Shown: piece after piece, positions 1-6,340 of the stretch | Layout of the letters: every line of letters starts with the position of its first letter | Numbering within the stretch: position 1 is the first letter of the stretch | Origin: an uncultured Comamonadaceae bacterium | Lineage (GTDB): Bacteria; Pseudomonadota; Gammaproteobacteria; Burkholderiales; Burkholderiaceae_C | Direction of reading: 5' to 3' | NCBI GenBank assembly: GCA_937893415.1 | Contig: CALBWZ010000176.1 | Location: 1 to 8,982 of the forward strand | DNA length: 8,982 nt | Notes under the pieces: generated by a model | Database searches by the model: none | What the model was told of the DNA's origin: nothing | What the model saw: only the letters and a program-made list of their open reading frames with translations | Program-made: the position numbers and the translations under genes

Positions 1-205
1 TGATGAGCGCCACACCGTTGTAGGTTTTTTGTCCCAGCCAACTCGCTTGCCAACCGGCCTCATTCAAAGCATCAACTGGAAACTTGTCCTGCGCCAGTTT
101 CAGCTCTTGTAGCGCCAGCACATCAACTGGGTTTGCTTCCAACCAATCAAGCACCTGTTGCAGGCGAATATTGAGTGAGTTGACATTCCAAGTTGCAAAT
201 TTCAT
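1..205 (-). CDS. xth: Exodeoxyribonuclease III, N-terminal part (cut by window edge)
   Basis: This is the first 68 codons of an exonuclease III-type enzyme (Xth, EEP nuclease superfamily), a cytoplasmic DNA-repair enzyme that cuts at abasic sites and degrades 3' ends of duplex DNA. I translated the minus strand from the ATG at 205: it begins MKFATWNVNSLNIRL and continues through VDVLALQELK to GQKTYNGVALI. The N-terminal strand with Asn7 and the LQExK motif with Glu34 match the metal-binding Asn and Glu of the family (Asn7 and Glu34 in E. coli Xth), and the GVAL segment is also conserved. The remaining ~190 residues, including the catalytic His and Asp, lie beyond the left edge. The start follows from alignment to the family: no extension is needed. 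The gene lies 38 bp downstream of a regulator relic on the same strand. The family assignment is strong; the exact paralogue within ExoIII-like enzymes cannot be settled from this fragment. Confidence 0.93.
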   Translation of the reverse strand, partial: MKFATWNVNSLNIRLQQVLDWLEANPVDVLALQELKLAQDKFPVDALNEAGWQASWLGQKTYNGVALI

Positions 206-243
206 AGCTTGATTATCGGCTACCTGTAGCGTGGACCAACAAC

Positions 244-420
244 TTAAAAGGCATCAGTAGCAAAGTTGTCAGGAACGTATTCGCATTTGTTGGTGTTCAC
301 ATACGACATGCGCAGTTCCACAGGGTGGTCATTGAAAGAATAGGCTACACGGGCTATTTGAAGAATAGGGGAGCCGGTTGCCAGCCCTAGCACTTTGGCG
401 CACCTGGCACTGGCGTCCCA
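244..420 (-). pseudogene. C-terminal relic of a GntR-family (HutC/UTRA) transcriptional regulator
   Basis: Minus-strand reading from about 420 to the stop at 246-244 gives 58 residues, including KVLGLATGSPILQIARVAY, then FNDHPVELRMSYVNT and a closing CEYVPDNFATDAF. This resembles the end of the UTRA effector-binding domain of HutC-type GntR regulators: a leucine/glycine turn, GSP(I/V)L, IxRVAY, and (P)VELRxSYVNT near the C terminus. Intact members are about 240 residues with an N-terminal winged helix. Here the frame closes upstream at a stop at 448-450, and similarity appears to fade near 415-420, so the DNA-binding domain and most of the effector domain are missing. It is most simply a decayed or recombined gene remnant. 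The fragment lies directly upstream of xth on the same strand. Family identification is by motif recognition only. Confidence 0.6.
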
Positions 421-497
421 TTGCGCTGTTCGTGTTTGAGTCGCTGTTTATTCTTGGCTGGATGGTTGTCGCTTTGAGTATTGGCCGCACGGTTTAA
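411..497 (+). other. Possible tail of a lost membrane protein (hydrophobic reading frame)
   Basis: A plus-strand frame ending in TAA at 495-497 reads ALFVFESLFILGWMVVAL followed by SIGRTV. It has the look of one transmembrane helix and a short C-terminal tail. It has no plausible start of its own and begins about where the minus-strand regulator relic ends, so it could be the end of another truncated gene. I do not recognise the family. A chance hydrophobic frame in non-coding DNA is a serious alternative. Confidence 0.2.
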
Positions 498-538
498 CGC
501 TGCATTTGCTTGGCTGAACCTGTCTCAGACGTTACCTA

Positions 539-552
539 CAACCCATGGGTTG
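539..552. promoter_or_regulatory. Perfect 14-bp palindrome, operator-like
   Basis: The sequence CAACCCATGGGTTG is a perfect inverted repeat with no spacer. It lies about 17 bp upstream of the candidate -35 element of the aldehyde dehydrogenase gene and outside any intact coding region. Its position and symmetry fit a binding site for a dimeric regulator. The DNA alone does not name the regulator, and a chance palindrome is possible. Confidence 0.35.
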
Positions 553-569
553 GCTCTGAAAATAAAAGT

Positions 570-598
570 TTGGTATCGTTGATTTTCTGTCGTATCAA
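570..598 (+). promoter_or_regulatory. Candidate sigma-70 promoter of the aldehyde dehydrogenase gene
   Basis: TTGGTA at 570-575 and TATCAA at 593-598 are separated by 17 bp, and each matches four of six consensus positions. Transcription would begin about 30 nt before the ATG at 638. The surrounding sequence is noticeably A/T-rich compared with the genes. No strong Shine-Dalgarno sequence precedes the ATG; AAGTAG at 624-629 is the nearest purine-rich stretch. Confidence 0.35.
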
Positions 599-637
599 TG
601 GTGTTGTGTCGTAGATCAATAGCAAGTAGAAATTCCC

Positions 638-2395
638 ATGAGCATGCCCGTCCCATCTTCAAACGTTCAGCAACTAGCGCCTGAGGTTCAAACCCTGTTG
701 GACGCTGAGGTCCAGCGACTAAGTGCCAACCGTGAACGCTGGGTTACCACCACTGTGGTCGAGCGCATTGCCATACTGGCTGAGATTAAAGAGGCACTGA
801 TGCCAGTGTCTAAAGACTGGGCTGAGACGGCTTCGCGTAAAAAAGGCATAGCCATTGGCTCGCCTTTAGAGGGTGAGGAGTGGTTATCTGGCCCATACAC
901 CGTCATGGGTTATTGCAACCAAATGATGGCGACTTTGTCGCAGGTACAAGGCAAGCATCACTTGGACAGCATTGCTGTGCGCCAGTTGTCTAATAAACAA
1001 GTGGTGGCCCGTGTGCTACCCCACTCCTTGTGGGACCATTTGTTGCTCAGCGGTGTGACAGTTGATGTATGGATGCAGCCCGACGTTACGCCTGATAATT
1101 TGGCGCACCACACCGCAGGTGTGTATGACACTGCCAGCACGGCGCATAAAACTGGCAAGCTGGGCTTGGTACTGGGTGCGGGCAACATTGCTGCCATTGC
1201 GCCACTGGATGTATTTCACAAGTTGTTTGCAGACAATGAGGTCGTCATACTCAAGATGAACCCAGTCAACGACTACCTGATTGATTTTCTCATCCCAGCT
1301 TTGAAGCCGTTGATTGACAGAGGTTTTTTGAGCATTGTTAAGGGTGCAACTGATGTGGGCCAATACCTGTGCAACCACCCGTTGGTGGAGTCTATTCACA
1401 TCACGGGCGCTGGTGCTTCGCACGATGCCATTGTGTGGGGTGTCGGTGAAGCGGGTGTGGCCAATAAAAAGGGCAACACGCCCATCAACAAACGTGCCAT
1501 TACGTCTGAGCTGGGTGCAGTATGCCCAACCATAGTGGTGCCAGGCCCATGGACGACTGCTGATATTCGTTTTCAGGCTGAGCAAGTGGCAACCCAAAAG
1601 TTGCACAACGCGGGTTTCAACTGTGTGGCCTGTCAGGTCATGGTGTTGTCTAGCGGATGGAATCAAAAAATCCAATTCCAAACTGAGTTGGAGCGTGTGT
1701 TGGCCGATGCCGAATCTCGGCCCTTGTACTACCCCGGTGCGCAAGACCGGCTAGACGGGTTTCTGGAGAACAACCCTAGCAGCCATCATGTCGCGCGCAA
1801 AGGTGTGTCCGACTTGCTGATTGCACCGTTGAAAACCGACAGCTCGTATGCTGCTAAAACCACTGAGGTGTTTGCGCCTGCGCTCAATGTGACGGAGATT
1901 GCCAGCAGTGACCCTGCGGCGTTCTTACAAGAAGCCATTCAGTTTGCCAATACGCAACTGTACGGCACGCTTGGTGCAAACATTGTGATTCACCCAGCCA
2001 CCATTGCGCAAATAGGGCGACAGCGCTTGGAAGACATGTTGGTTGAATTGCGTTACGGCACCATTGCCATCAATGCGTGGACAGGTTTGGGCTTTTTGTC
2101 ACCGCAGGCCACGTGGGGCGCGTTTCCTGGGCACACCCTGCATGATGTGCAAAGTGGCATTGGTGTGGTGCACAACACGTGTTTGTTTGACAAGCCACAG
2201 CGCACAGTGGTTGAGGCGCCGTTTCGGCCTTTCCCGCGCAACATACTGAGTTTGTCTTTCACGTTGCTGCCACGACCACCGTGGTTCGTGACCAACCGCA
2301 AAGGAGGTGTGTTGGGCAGGTTGCTAGTGGCGTTTCAATACCGCCCAAGCTTGTTGAAAATACCACGCATTTTCCTCAACGCTTTGTTGGGCTAA
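638..2395 (+). CDS. Aldehyde dehydrogenase superfamily protein (substrate unknown)
   Basis: The protein has 585 residues and the ALDH fold signatures in order. The Rossmann-type nucleotide-binding segment GLVLGAGNIAAIAP is at 176-189, the cofactor-contacting Lys in ILKMNP is near 206, ITGAGASHD is at 255-263, the ELGA motif has its catalytic-type Glu at 291, and NAGFNC carries the nucleophilic Cys at 329. The 38-residue Glu-Cys spacing is close to that of classical ALDHs. Such enzymes oxidise aldehydes to acids with NAD(P)+, or make or reduce acyl-CoA. This one belongs to a divergent group longer than the usual ~480-500 residues, with a basic, aromatic C-terminal extension (about 535-585, including RNILSLSFTLLPRPPW) that may associate with membranes. 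No signal peptide is seen. It stands alone, with a relic region upstream and a terminator downstream. ATG 638 is used; the in-frame ATG at 644 is equally possible. The family is secure, but substrate and acyl-CoA dependence are unknown. Confidence 0.85.
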   Translation: MSMPVPSSNVQQLAPEVQTLLDAEVQRLSANRERWVTTTVVERIAILAEIKEALMPVSKDWAETASRKKGIAIGSPLEGEEWLSGPYTVMGYCNQMMATLSQVQGKHHLDSIAVRQLSNKQVVARVLPHSLWDHLLLSGVTVDVWMQPDVTPDNLAHHTAGVYDTASTAHKTGKLGLVLGAGNIAAIAPLDVFHKLFADNEVVILKMNPVNDYLIDFLIPALKPLIDRGFLSIVKGATDVGQYLCNHPLVESIHITGAGASHDAIVWGVGEAGVANKKGNTPINKRAITSELGAVCPTIVVPGPWTTADIRFQAEQVATQKLHNAGFNCVACQVMVLSSGWNQKIQFQTELERVLADAESRPLYYPGAQDRLDGFLENNPSSHHVARKGVSDLLIAPLKTDSSYAAKTTEVFAPALNVTEIASSDPAAFLQEAIQFANTQLYGTLGANIVIHPATIAQIGRQRLEDMLVELRYGTIAINAWTGLGFLSPQATWGAFPGHTLHDVQSGIGVVHNTCLFDKPQRTVVEAPFRPFPRNILSLSFTLLPRPPWFVTNRKGGVLGRLLVAFQYRPSLLKIPRIFLNALLG

Positions 2396-2415
2396 TGGCA
2401 AGTGAGTGAGCTGAT

Positions 2416-2445
2416 GCTAGGTGTTTCTACACCTGGCGTTTCTTT
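2416..2445 (+). terminator. Hairpin terminator after the aldehyde dehydrogenase gene
   Basis: GCTAGGTGT (2416-2424) and ACACCTGGC (2429-2437) pair into a 9-bp stem (one G-U pair) around a TTCT loop, followed by GTTTCTTT (2438-2445). This fits an intrinsic terminator 20 nt past the ALDH stop. It lies in the 60-bp gap between convergent ALDH and folA. The same inverted repeat might also act on folA transcripts, but the T-rich tract is on the plus side. Confidence 0.6.
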
Positions 2446-2455
2446 ACAACTGCTC

Positions 2456-2983
2456 TTATGTGTCAATTCCACTCTGGGTTTTCTCAAGCGTCACGAAGTC
2501 AAACTGTAGGCCCGCGTTGACGCCGTCTGCAACGGTGTTCACTTGGCGTGCAGTTTCAGTCCAGGCATTGTCAAAGGTAGGAGCAAAGGCGTCCCCTGGG
2601 TAGTCTGCGTGGAGGTGGGTGACTACGGCACGGTTGGCCAACGGCAAAGCTTGGGCATAGATTTGCGCCCCACCAATGACCCACACTTCAGGCGGTGATG
2701 GGGTTTGTTGTGCGCATGTGTGTAGCGCTTGTTCTACGCTGTTACATACCTGAGCGCCGTCAATACTTAAGTTTGCTTGACGGCTGACAACGATGTTGAG
2801 TCTTCCTGGTAAGGGACGAAATTTGGGCGGGAGTGAGTCCCATGTGTTGCGCCCCATTACAACGGGACAACCGCTGGTGTGTGCCTTGAAGTGGGCCAAG
2901 TCTTGCGGCAAGTGCCAAGGCAGTTGGTTGTTGTGACCAATGACGCGGTTGTTGGCTTGGGCAAAGATGAGGTTGATGCGCAT
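2456..2983 (-). CDS. folA: Dihydrofolate reductase
   Basis: This 175-residue protein is a complete chromosomal-type DHFR, the cytoplasmic enzyme that reduces dihydrofolate to tetrahydrofolate with NADPH and is the target of trimethoprim. Visible motifs are VIGHNNQLPWHLPQDLAHFK (14-33) with the catalytic-type Asp28 (Asp27 in E. coli) and Trp23, MGRNTWDSL (43-51), PLPGRLNIVVSR (about 58-68) for NADPH contacts, VIGGAQIYAQALP (102-114), and Thr122 in the VTHLH strand. Length is slightly above the usual ~160 residues. It is the last gene of the thyA - transporter - folA cluster. Its ATG is 18 nt after the transporter's stop, so translation is probably linked to the upstream message. No good Shine-Dalgarno sequence precedes the ATG: the leader is an A/T-rich repeat instead. 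Pairing with thyA is functionally coherent, since FolA recycles the dihydrofolate that ThyA makes. Confidence 0.96.
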   Translation of the reverse strand: MRINLIFAQANNRVIGHNNQLPWHLPQDLAHFKAHTSGCPVVMGRNTWDSLPPKFRPLPGRLNIVVSRQANLSIDGAQVCNSVEQALHTCAQQTPSPPEVWVIGGAQIYAQALPLANRAVVTHLHADYPGDAFAPTFDNAWTETARQVNTVADGVNAGLQFDFVTLEKTQSGIDT

Positions 2984-2987
2984 GTCT

Positions 2988-3013
2988 AAATTTCTAAATC
3001 TTCAAATTTCTAA
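2988..3013. repeat. Short A/T-rich direct repeat at the transporter-folA junction
   Basis: AAATTTCTAA occurs at 2988-2997 and again at 3004-3013, a 16-bp period. On the coding (minus) strand this covers the last codons and stop of the transporter gene and the leader of folA, where a ribosome binding site would be expected. It may be a small duplication that keeps the folA leader unstructured, or chance in an A/T-rich patch. Confidence 0.5.
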
Positions 3014-3907
3014 GGGTCGGGCGGTAACGTCTGGACGGCGGCTTGGTATGAGCACGGCCGCAATAGCGGCCATGCCAAAGACCAGGGCTGCAAAGTCTTG
3101 CCAGTGTGGCCATTCGCCCACAATAAATGTGGCCGTGAGCGTGCCCACCAAGGGCACCGCCATGATGCTCATGGCGCTGGTGGTAGGTGGTAAGTTGCGC
3201 GCCATACCAAACCAAATAATTTGTGCATAGCCGTAGTTAAATACAAACCCATAGACCAAGCTGGCCCACATGGCGCCAGAAAACGTGCTGGGTGACGGTG
3301 TGGGTTCAAAGGCAATGGCGAGCGCCCAAATACACATGCTGGACAGCAGCAACATCCACACGGTCAGGACTTCTGCCGACATGCTGAAAGTAGCGCGGCG
3401 CATGAGCAGCGTGCCTAAAGCCCACGACAAAGCCCCGGCTTCCATCCATAAAATACCCATATAGTTGCCCGATATTTGCTGCAACTCATGCCACAACAAC
3501 AAGCCCACGGTGACTGCAACGCACAGCACAGCAACGGAGGTGCGCCTGTTGAGTGGCAGCTTAAATAGCAAAGCGCCCAGCAAAACGGTGTAGACCGGCA
3601 TGGCAAAGCCCAAAATGGCCGCACGCCCAGACGCAAGTTCTTGTACGCCCATGATTGAAAAAACGTGCCACCCCAAAATGTTTGGCAGGCCCAGCCAGAC
3701 GATGATGCGCCACTCGGTTTTGAGTGGGCTCATGCGGAAACCTTTGGCCCAAAAATACACAAACAACCACCCACCACCCACCATCATGGTGAAGGCACGA
3801 AAGTACAGTGGTGTGAGCTCTTGTAGTGACAACTTCATCATTGGCCAATTCACACCCCAAATGAGTGTGAGCGCCACCAAAGCCCAAGTTTGTTTGCGAG
3901 TGAGCAT
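3002..3907 (-). CDS. EamA/DMT-family inner-membrane transporter
   Basis: The protein has 301 residues and about ten predicted membrane helices in two tandem EamA repeats, roughly 9-138 and 150-286. This is the architecture of the drug/metabolite transporter superfamily (RhaT/YdcZ/PecM-like permeases), whose members mostly export amino acids, metabolites or drugs. The family's opening is seen in ALVALTLIWGVNWPMMK (9-25). The first repeat has LASGRAAILGFAMPVYTVLL (91-110) and the second has LPPTTSAMSIMAVPLVG (239-255), both near-canonical. No signal peptide is cleaved; helix 1 serves as anchor. The ATG at 3907 lies 16 nt after the thyA stop, and the gene ends 18 nt before folA, so it is almost certainly co-transcribed with both. 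Substrate cannot be read from sequence. Position suggests a link to pyrimidine or folate metabolism, but EamA genes often sit in unrelated operons. Confidence 0.9.
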   Translation of the reverse strand: MLTRKQTWALVALTLIWGVNWPMMKLSLQELTPLYFRAFTMMVGGGWLFVYFWAKGFRMSPLKTEWRIIVWLGLPNILGWHVFSIMGVQELASGRAAILGFAMPVYTVLLGALLFKLPLNRRTSVAVLCVAVTVGLLLWHELQQISGNYMGILWMEAGALSWALGTLLMRRATFSMSAEVLTVWMLLLSSMCIWALAIAFEPTPSPSTFSGAMWASLVYGFVFNYGYAQIIWFGMARNLPPTTSAMSIMAVPLVGTLTATFIVGEWPHWQDFAALVFGMAAIAAVLIPSRRPDVTARPLEI

Positions 3908-3923
3908 GAGGGCCTAGTCTGTT

Positions 3924-4766
3924 TTAGATGGCAACTGGCGCTTTGATGGCAGCGTGGTGCTCGTAGTCTTGGACGTCGAAGTCGTCAAACGTGTAGTCAA
4001 ATATGCTGCCTGGACGGCGCTTGATGTGCAGTGTGGGGTAGTGAAATGGTGCGCGGCTCAGTTGCAGTTGCACCTGCTCATGGTGGTTGCTGTAGATGTG
4101 GCAGTCGCCACCTGTCCAGACAAAATCTCCCACGTCCAGGTCGCACTGCTGGGCCACCATGTGTGTCAGCAGCGCATAGCTGGCTATGTTGAAGGGCACA
4201 CCTAAAAAGATGTCGGCACTGCGTTGGTACAACTGGCAACTCAAACGCGCTTTCTTACCGTCCACGGCCGGTGCGACGTAGAACTGGAAGAATGCGTGAC
4301 AAGGCATCAGCGCCATTTTTGACAGCTCTGACACATTCCATGCGCTCACAATCATGCGGCGCGAATCTGGGTTGGTCTTGATGGTGTCCAAGACCTCGGC
4401 AATTTGGTCAATATGACCGCCATCAGGCGTAGGCCATGAGCGCCACTGTGCGCCGTAGACGGGGCCCAAGTCGCCATTGGGCGCGGCCCATTCATTCCAA
4501 ATGCTGACGCCACGCTCTTGCAGCCACGTGGCATTGGCGTCGCCGCGCAAAAACCACAACAGCTCATAAATGATGGATTTGAGGTGAACTTTCTTGGTGG
4601 TCACCAGTGGAAAGCCTTCGTTCAAGTCAAAACGCATTTGGTGACCAAACACGCTGCGCGTGCCCGTGCCAGTGCGATCGGTTTTTTCTACACCTTGTGT
4701 AAACACATGGCGCATAAAGTCTTCGTATTGAGTTTTAACTGGCGGGTGGATCATGGCGGTTGGCAC
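3924..4766 (-). CDS. thyA: Thymidylate synthase (ThyA type)
   Basis: This 280-residue enzyme converts dUMP and methylenetetrahydrofolate to dTMP and dihydrofolate in the cytoplasm. The active site is intact: DRTGTGT with Arg31 for phosphate binding, TKKVHLKSI with the folate-pocket Lys and His, LLWFLRGD (69-76), [10 protein letters not shown] with Arg136-137, the nucleophilic Cys156 in [34 protein letters not shown] (178-197) with Arg182, Ser183, Asp185 and Asn193, and DCHIYSNH (221-228) with His223 and Tyr225. It is the first gene of the thyA - EamA - folA operon. The start is uncertain. The longest frame opens with GTG at 4766, directly after an in-frame TGA, while an ATG four codons later (4754) gives 276 residues and is equally compatible with the family, whose conservation begins at YEDFM. 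Neither has a strong ribosome binding site. Confidence 0.97.
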   Translation of the reverse strand: MPTAMIHPPVKTQYEDFMRHVFTQGVEKTDRTGTGTRSVFGHQMRFDLNEGFPLVTTKKVHLKSIIYELLWFLRGDANATWLQERGVSIWNEWAAPNGDLGPVYGAQWRSWPTPDGGHIDQIAEVLDTIKTNPDSRRMIVSAWNVSELSKMALMPCHAFFQFYVAPAVDGKKARLSCQLYQRSADIFLGVPFNIASYALLTHMVAQQCDLDVGDFVWTGGDCHIYSNHHEQVQLQLSRAPFHYPTLHIKRRPGSIFDYTFDDFDVQDYEHHAAIKAPVAI

Positions 4767-4903
4767 TCACTTCATTTAGCAACCTTGAAGCATACCAATT
4801 CTTAGGGCCACGCATCCGTGCGGGATGTCAGATCTCCCTTTGAATGCCACTGTCACTGCCAGACTCGGCTTGGTGCGGGCTGGGCCTGGTAATCCAGGCG
4901 GGG
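4767..4903. other. Intergenic spacer upstream of thyA
   Basis: These 137 bp separate the stop of the FAD-linked dehydrogenase from the thyA start; both genes are on the minus strand. The promoter of the thyA operon is expected here, but I could not pick a convincing -35/-10 pair. It holds the hairpin at 4884-4899 and a weaker one (CATCC/GGATG around 4811-4826). I see no open frame of coding character and no recognisable riboswitch. Confidence 0.4.
4884..4899 (-). terminator. Hairpin just after the FAD-dehydrogenase gene, possible weak terminator
   Basis: GCCTGG and CCAGGC form a perfect 6-bp stem with a 4-nt loop, starting 5 bp past the stop of the minus-strand dehydrogenase gene. The stem is GC-rich, but what follows on the minus strand is C/G-rich rather than a T tract. 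It may therefore be a 3'-end protecting hairpin or pause site rather than a classical intrinsic terminator. Confidence 0.35.
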
Positions 4904-6340
4904 CTAAATCGAGGGGCTGCGCTCTAAAATGCGGCCAGGGTTCAGTATGCCTTGGGGGTCTAAGCTGTCTTTGATGGCCCGCATCATGGCCAAAGCGGTG
5001 GCGTCCTTGTAGTTGGGCAGGGTGTGGGCTTTGAGGGTGCCTATGCCGTGCTCGGCCGATATAGAACCACCAAACTGCTGCACGGCGTCAAACACCAGCG
5101 TGTTGACAGTGCTTTCGTGTTGTTGCAAAAAAGCCTGGCCGTCGACCCCGGACGGGGCCTGTACGTTGTAATGCAAGTTGCCGTCACCCAAATGCCCAAA
5201 GTTGACAAGGCGCATACCGGGTATGGCTTCAACCAGCACGTCAAAGGTATGGTCTACAAACTCGGCAATACGCGAAATTGGAATAGAAATATCGTGTTTG
5301 ATATTCAAGCCTTCAGCGCTTTGCGCCAGCGGTATGTGTTCGCGTATCTGCCACAGTTGCTGGGCTTGGTTGATGGTTTGCGCCACCACCACATCGTCCG
5401 CCATGCCCTGCTCTAAGGCATCTTCCAGCATGATCTGCAGTTGCTCACTGGCAACGTGAAAGTCGCCGTTGCTAGAGAGTTCTACCAAGGTGTAGTAAGC
5501 CCCGCTGCCCAGCAAAGGTATAGCTGGGCTGGCGAAGTGCTTGGCCACCAGCTCAAGGGCAAACTGCCCCATGACTTCAAAGCCAGTTAAGCCGTCGCCC
5601 AAACGTGACCTGGCCAATGCCAGCAGTTGCACCCCTGCTTCAAGGTTGGGTTGGGCAACCCAAGCCACACAGCGGCTGGCTGGCTGGGGATACAGCTTCA
5701 GCGTGGCGGCGGTGATGATGGCCAGCGTGCCTTCGCTGCCAATGAGCAGGTTTTTCAGGTCATAGCCAGTGTTGTCTTTGCGCAAGCCGCCTAAGCCGTG
5801 CCAAATGTCGCCAGTTGCAGTCACGGCCTCAAGGCCCAAACACAGGTCGCGTGCATTGCCAAAGCGCAGCACTTGTGTGCCGCCGGCGTTGGTGGCGAGG
5901 TTGCCGCCAATGGTGCAGCTGCCTTGTGCCGCCAAGCTCAGAGGGAAGTAAAAACCTGCATCGGCAGCGGTTTGTTGCACCGTTTGTAGAATGCAGCCTG
6001 CCTCCACCGTGAGCGTCAGGTTGGCCTCGTCAATGGCTCTGACCTGGTTCATACGGGTCAGGCTCAGCAAGACCTGTGTGCCTGATGTGTCGGGCACAGA
6101 GCCCACTACAAGACCAGTGTTGCCACCCTGCGCCACGATGGCAATGTGGTGGGCTGCACATACTTTTACGACGGCGGCTACTTGTGCCGTATTGGCTGGA
6201 CGCACCACAGCCAATGCTTTGCCTTCGGCACGTTTGCGCCAGTCGTTGACGTAAGCCGATAGGTCACCGTCCACCAGCACGTGGGCATTACCAACGGCGG
6301 CGCGCAGTTGGTTGAGGACTGTGGTGTTGGCCATGCTCAT
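4904..6340 (-). CDS. FAD-linked 2-hydroxyacid dehydrogenase (GlcD / D-2-hydroxyglutarate dehydrogenase-like)
   Basis: This 478-residue flavoprotein has the vanillyl-alcohol-oxidase-type FAD domain followed by the FAD-oxidase C-terminal domain. FAD-binding signatures are VAQGGNTGL (69-77), TIGGNLATNAGG (143-154), LRKDNTGYDL (186-195) and IGSEGTLAIIT (200-210). The C-terminal half has KHDISIPIS (348-356), GHLGDGNLHYN (382-392) with metal-ligand-type His383 and His390, SAEHGIG (428-434) with Glu430 and His431, and the closing LDPQGILNPGRIL. This pattern is typical of enzymes oxidising D-2-hydroxyacids (D-2-hydroxyglutarate, D-lactate, glycolate) and passing electrons to quinones or other carriers; the natural substrate is not decided by these motifs. 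No iron-sulfur domain is present. The ATG at 6340 overlaps the stop of the upstream DUF2069 gene by 4 nt (ATGA), pointing to translational coupling. A second ATG two codons later (6334) is possible. Confidence 0.92.
   Translation of the reverse strand: MSMANTTVLNQLRAAVGNAHVLVDGDLSAYVNDWRKRAEGKALAVVRPANTAQVAAVVKVCAAHHIAIVAQGGNTGLVVGSVPDTSGTQVLLSLTRMNQVRAIDEANLTLTVEAGCILQTVQQTAADAGFYFPLSLAAQGSCTIGGNLATNAGGTQVLRFGNARDLCLGLEAVTATGDIWHGLGGLRKDNTGYDLKNLLIGSEGTLAIITAATLKLYPQPASRCVAWVAQPNLEAGVQLLALARSRLGDGLTGFEVMGQFALELVAKHFASPAIPLLGSGAYYTLVELSSNGDFHVASEQLQIMLEDALEQGMADDVVVAQTINQAQQLWQIREHIPLAQSAEGLNIKHDISIPISRIAEFVDHTFDVLVEAIPGMRLVNFGHLGDGNLHYNVQAPSGVDGQAFLQQHESTVNTLVFDAVQQFGGSISAEHGIGTLKAHTLPNYKDATALAMMRAIKDSLDPQGILNPGRILERSPSI

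Noticed and set aside
1016..1744. 242-codon open frame on the minus strand inside the aldehyde dehydrogenase gene
   Set aside because: It lies wholly antisense to a well-supported ALDH gene, covering its conserved core. Its translation shows no recognisable domain and has an unnatural, Arg/His/Gln-rich composition typical of a shadow frame.
3561..3887. 108-codon alternative minus-strand frame within the EamA transporter gene
   Set aside because: It is a frame-shifted reading of the transporter DNA, rich in His/Gly/Cys, without a domain; the transporter frame itself is intact.
4808..4827. Small hairpin GCATCC/GGATGT upstream of thyA considered as a riboswitch or RNA element
   Set aside because: Only five or six base pairs, no second stem or conserved core of a known tetrahydrofolate riboswitch could be seen, and such a riboswitch would be unexpected in this group.
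5024..5416. 130-codon plus-strand frame inside the FAD-dehydrogenase gene
   Set aside because: It is antisense to strongly conserved catalytic motifs of the dehydrogenase and has no independent start signal or family resemblance.
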